Position numbers and translations under genes: made by a program. 8,592 nt of DNA. Origin: Betaproteobacteria bacterium RIFCSPLOWO2_02_FULL_68_150. GTDB taxonomy: Bacteria > Pseudomonadota > Gammaproteobacteria > Burkholderiales > SG8-39. This document shows positions 7,132 to 8,592 of the stretch, piece by piece (the first letter of the stretch is position 1; each line of letters opens with the position of its first letter). The notes under the pieces were generated by a model, which saw only the letters and a program-made list of their open reading frames with translations, ran no database searches and was not told the origin of the DNA. The stretch lies in the NCBI GenBank assembly GCA_001771975.1, contig MERE01000161.1:1-8592 (forward strand), written 5' to 3'.

Positions 7132-8316
7132 ATGAAACCCGTGAGAATCAGTAAGTGGCTTTGGGCAGCGATTCCGATTTCCATCGCGCTCATGCCGGTG
7201 GGTGCGCTGGCGCAAAGTGCAAGACCTGGAATTGATGCCAATAAGGCGCGCGTAGTTGCCTTTTGGACGGCCGAACGCAGGGCCGCCGCGATCCCGCGAG
7301 ACCTCGTCGTCGACCCGCGCGGGTTGGGTTATTTGAGACGGCCGGACGGAACTCTTGTTCCCTATGGGCACCGCGTCGAGGCAGAAGACGGTCCTAGGGT
7401 CATGACCCCATTGCCGTTTGGCAAGCCCACCGGCGGGGGCGGGGGCGGCGGTGGGACTGGTGGCGGGGGCACAAAAATGGTCACTAACGCCGCGTGGTCG
7501 GCCGGTGGCGCGGTTCAGAAGGCCGCGGGGCGGTTGTTGTTTGAAATGGGGGAAAGTTATTACGTCTGCTCGGGCACAGTCGCCACAGACGACGGAACAA
7601 GTGGTCGCTCCATCATCCTAACTGCAGCGCATTGCGTCTACGACGATACCGGCAATGCGTTCGCAAGCAACGTTCTATTCATTCCAGACCAAGCTCATTC
7701 AACCGGCAAAACTGATTTTAATTGCGGCAATGATCCGATTGGGTGTTGGGTTCCGTCTTTCGGCGTCGTCGATGTGCACTGGACCGAGCACGTATTCCCC
7801 GCGAACATTCCGTGGGACTATGCTTTTTATGTAGTGAACGACGTGGGTGCACACAGCTACGCCACGTATAGCTCGACGGATCCCTCATTTGTCGCAGGCA
7901 ATAGTAATCCCGACGCTCTCGACGATCCTTTGTGGGCGGGATCACTGCCGCTGAGCTTTGGCGAACCCAAGCACGACGTATCCGGGAGCAGCGATTTCAC
8001 GCATGCCTTGGGCTACTCGTACAGCAAGGATCCAAAGTTCATGTATTGCGCCGAGGACATGAGCGTGAACGGCCCTGACAACTGGTGGTTGTCGCATTGC
8101 GGCCTTTCTGGTGGGTCCTCGGGTGGCCCTTGGGTGCAGCCGATGATTACGACGAGCGGCACCGGTCCGGTCATTTCGGTGAATTCATGGGGCTACACGA
8201 CCGGGCCGGGCATGGCGGGTCCAAAGTTGTTCAACACTTCTGCCGCGTGTGTTTTCGGTAATGCAAAAGGCACTGCGCTTACCACCACAGCAGGAGTCGC
8301 GGTTACCTGCCCGTAA
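7132..8316 (+). CDS. Secreted trypsin-like (S1 family) serine endopeptidase
   Basis: 394-residue exported protease. Residues 1-28 are a Sec signal peptide: positive MKPVRISK, a hydrophobic core, and a likely cut after ALAQ. A pro-region follows (about 29-95, with a WTAERRAAAIPRDLVV stretch like that in other secreted S1 proteases), then a linker with glycine runs at 101-108 and 110-113, then the catalytic domain (about 116-394). Triad by motif: His167 in LTAAHC, Asp229 in PWDYAF, Ser330 in GGSSGGPW. Eight cysteines (146, 168, 198, 205, 306, 323, 373, 393) could form four disulfides; C146/C168 frame the catalytic His as in chymotrypsin. The segment before the nucleophile reads SSGGP rather than GDSGGP, so the primary specificity is uncertain. 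ATG 7132 is chosen for its GGAGGAGG site. Base use is less GC-rich than in neighbours (about 42% GC at 7681-7740 by hand count, against 73% at 5941-6000), suggesting later acquisition. Substrate unknown. Confidence 0.9.
   Translation: MKPVRISKWLWAAIPISIALMPVGALAQSARPGIDANKARVVAFWTAERRAAAIPRDLVVDPRGLGYLRRPDGTLVPYGHRVEAEDGPRVMTPLPFGKPTGGGGGGGGTGGGGTKMVTNAAWSAGGAVQKAAGRLLFEMGESYYVCSGTVATDDGTSGRSIILTAAHCVYDDTGNAFASNVLFIPDQAHSTGKTDFNCGNDPIGCWVPSFGVVDVHWTEHVFPANIPWDYAFYVVNDVGAHSYATYSSTDPSFVAGNSNPDALDDPLWAGSLPLSFGEPKHDVSGSSDFTHALGYSYSKDPKFMYCAEDMSVNGPDNWWLSHCGLSGGSSGGPWVQPMITTSGTGPVISVNSWGYTTGPGMAGPKLFNTSAACVFGNAKGTALTTTAGVAVTCP
7435..7469 (+). repeat. G-rich poly-glycine-coding tract with G-quadruplex potential
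   Basis: Four runs of three or more G (7435-7439, 7441-7445, 7453-7455, 7465-7469) lie on the coding strand within 35 nt, with intervals of 1, 7 and 9 nt. It encodes the glycine linker of the protease. Such GGN runs can change length by slippage and the mRNA could fold into a G-quadruplex; both are inference. Confidence 0.5.
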
Positions 8317-8323
8317 CCAGGTA
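8304..8323 (+). repeat. Short inverted repeat over the protease stop codon
   Basis: TACCTG (8304-8309) and CAGGTA (8318-8323) are exact inverted copies separated by 8 nt that contain the TAA stop. It may be a weak hairpin at the mRNA 3' end. No T-run follows. Confidence 0.3.
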
Positions 8324-8335
8324 GTTCGAGATCCG

Positions 8336-8355
8336 CCACCTTTCGGCAAGGGTGG
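8336..8355 (+). terminator. Hairpin between convergent genes, possible terminator without T-tract
   Basis: CCACCTTT (8336-8343) can pair with AAGGGTGG (8348-8355) around a CGGC loop: eight pairs, one of them G-U. It is 19 nt past the protease stop and lies between two convergent genes, which is where a terminator is expected. The next bases are GGCGCTGC, not a T-run, so intrinsic termination would be inefficient; Rho-dependent ending is equally possible. The rest of 8317-8412 holds nothing recognisable. Confidence 0.35.
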
Positions 8356-8412
8356 GGCGCTGCACTGGATGCCGCGAATCCCGAAAACCGCTCGAGCTTC
8401 GCCCGTTACACC

Positions 8413-8592
8413 TCAGCCACAAGCAGCGTGGCGCTGCTTGGCGACCGCCAGCACCTCGTCCGGATCGCGCCGCCACCAGTTGGCCCTGGAGAAGATTTCC
8501 ACCTCGTGAAATCCGCGATACCCCGCGCCCTCGATCCACGAACGGATGCGCTTCAGGTCGATCACGCCGTCGCCCATCATGCCGCGGTCGAG
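8413..8592 (-). CDS. Sugar phosphate isomerase/epimerase-type TIM-barrel protein, C-terminal fragment
   Basis: Only the last 59 residues and the TGA stop (8415-8413) are in the window; the start is beyond the right edge. The visible text, DRGMMGDGVIDLKRIRSWIE followed by GAGYRGFHEVEIFSRANWWR and DPDEV, is typical of the C-terminus of the xylose-isomerase-like/AP endonuclease family 2 proteins. In this family the Glu in the [HQ]EVEIFS strand is usually a metal ligand; GDG[VI]IDL marks the preceding barrel element. These enzymes isomerise or epimerise sugars or related compounds such as inositol derivatives; the substrate cannot be told from this fragment. It converges on the protease gene with 96 nt between the two stops. 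Confidence 0.85.
   Translation of the reverse strand, partial: LDRGMMGDGVIDLKRIRSWIEGAGYRGFHEVEIFSRANWWRRDPDEVLAVAKQRHAACG
8421..8439. repeat. Perfect 8-bp inverted repeat at the 3' end of the isomerase gene
   Basis: AAGCAGCG (8421-8428) and CGCTGCTT (8432-8439) flank a 3-nt loop. On the minus strand it lies within the last codons of the isomerase gene, ending 6 nt before the stop codon. No U-run follows, so it is not a classical terminator, though it could protect the transcript end. Confidence 0.4.

Overview
The window looks like chromosomal DNA from a high-GC Gram-negative bacterium. A tripartite-type RND efflux pair requires an outer membrane, and GC-rich third codon positions prevail in most genes. 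The protein styles suggest a betaproteobacterium (Rhodocyclales or Burkholderiales-like), but this is inference, because no rRNA or other marker gene is present.

Layout. (1) Positions 1-4048, minus strand: a two-gene efflux operon. The periplasmic adaptor (HlyD/AcrA type, 2867-4048) comes first, followed 14 nt later by the inner-membrane RND permease (1-2852), which runs off the left edge with roughly its last 80 residues missing. No outer-membrane factor or regulator gene is visible. (2) Positions 4049-4255: a divergent intergenic region with a plausible sigma70-type promoter on each strand. (3) Positions 4256-7022, plus strand: a divergent elongation factor G paralogue (EF-G-like, with Tyr in place of the catalytic His of the G3 motif). 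One nucleotide later comes a small multi-pass membrane protein of the YdjM/DUF457-like 'membrane-bound metal-dependent hydrolase' type, probably translationally coupled. (4) Positions 7132-8316, plus strand: a secreted trypsin-like serine protease with signal peptide, pro-region, poly-glycine linker, an apparently complete His/Asp/Ser triad and eight cysteines. Its base composition is clearly less GC-rich than its neighbours, which suggests separate acquisition. (5) Positions 8413-8592, minus strand: the C-terminal 59 residues of a sugar phosphate isomerase/epimerase-type TIM-barrel protein, convergent with the protease gene.

The adaptor and permease form one export machine. The EF-G paralogue and the membrane protein are probably co-transcribed, but nothing in the sequence explains a joint function. 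The protease looks like a stand-alone accessory gene. I found no CRISPR array, tRNA, rRNA, insertion sequence or prophage gene, and no convincing new multi-gene system. The points most worth a second look are the altered GTPase centre of the EF-G paralogue, its coupling to a membrane protein, and the compositionally distinct protease.
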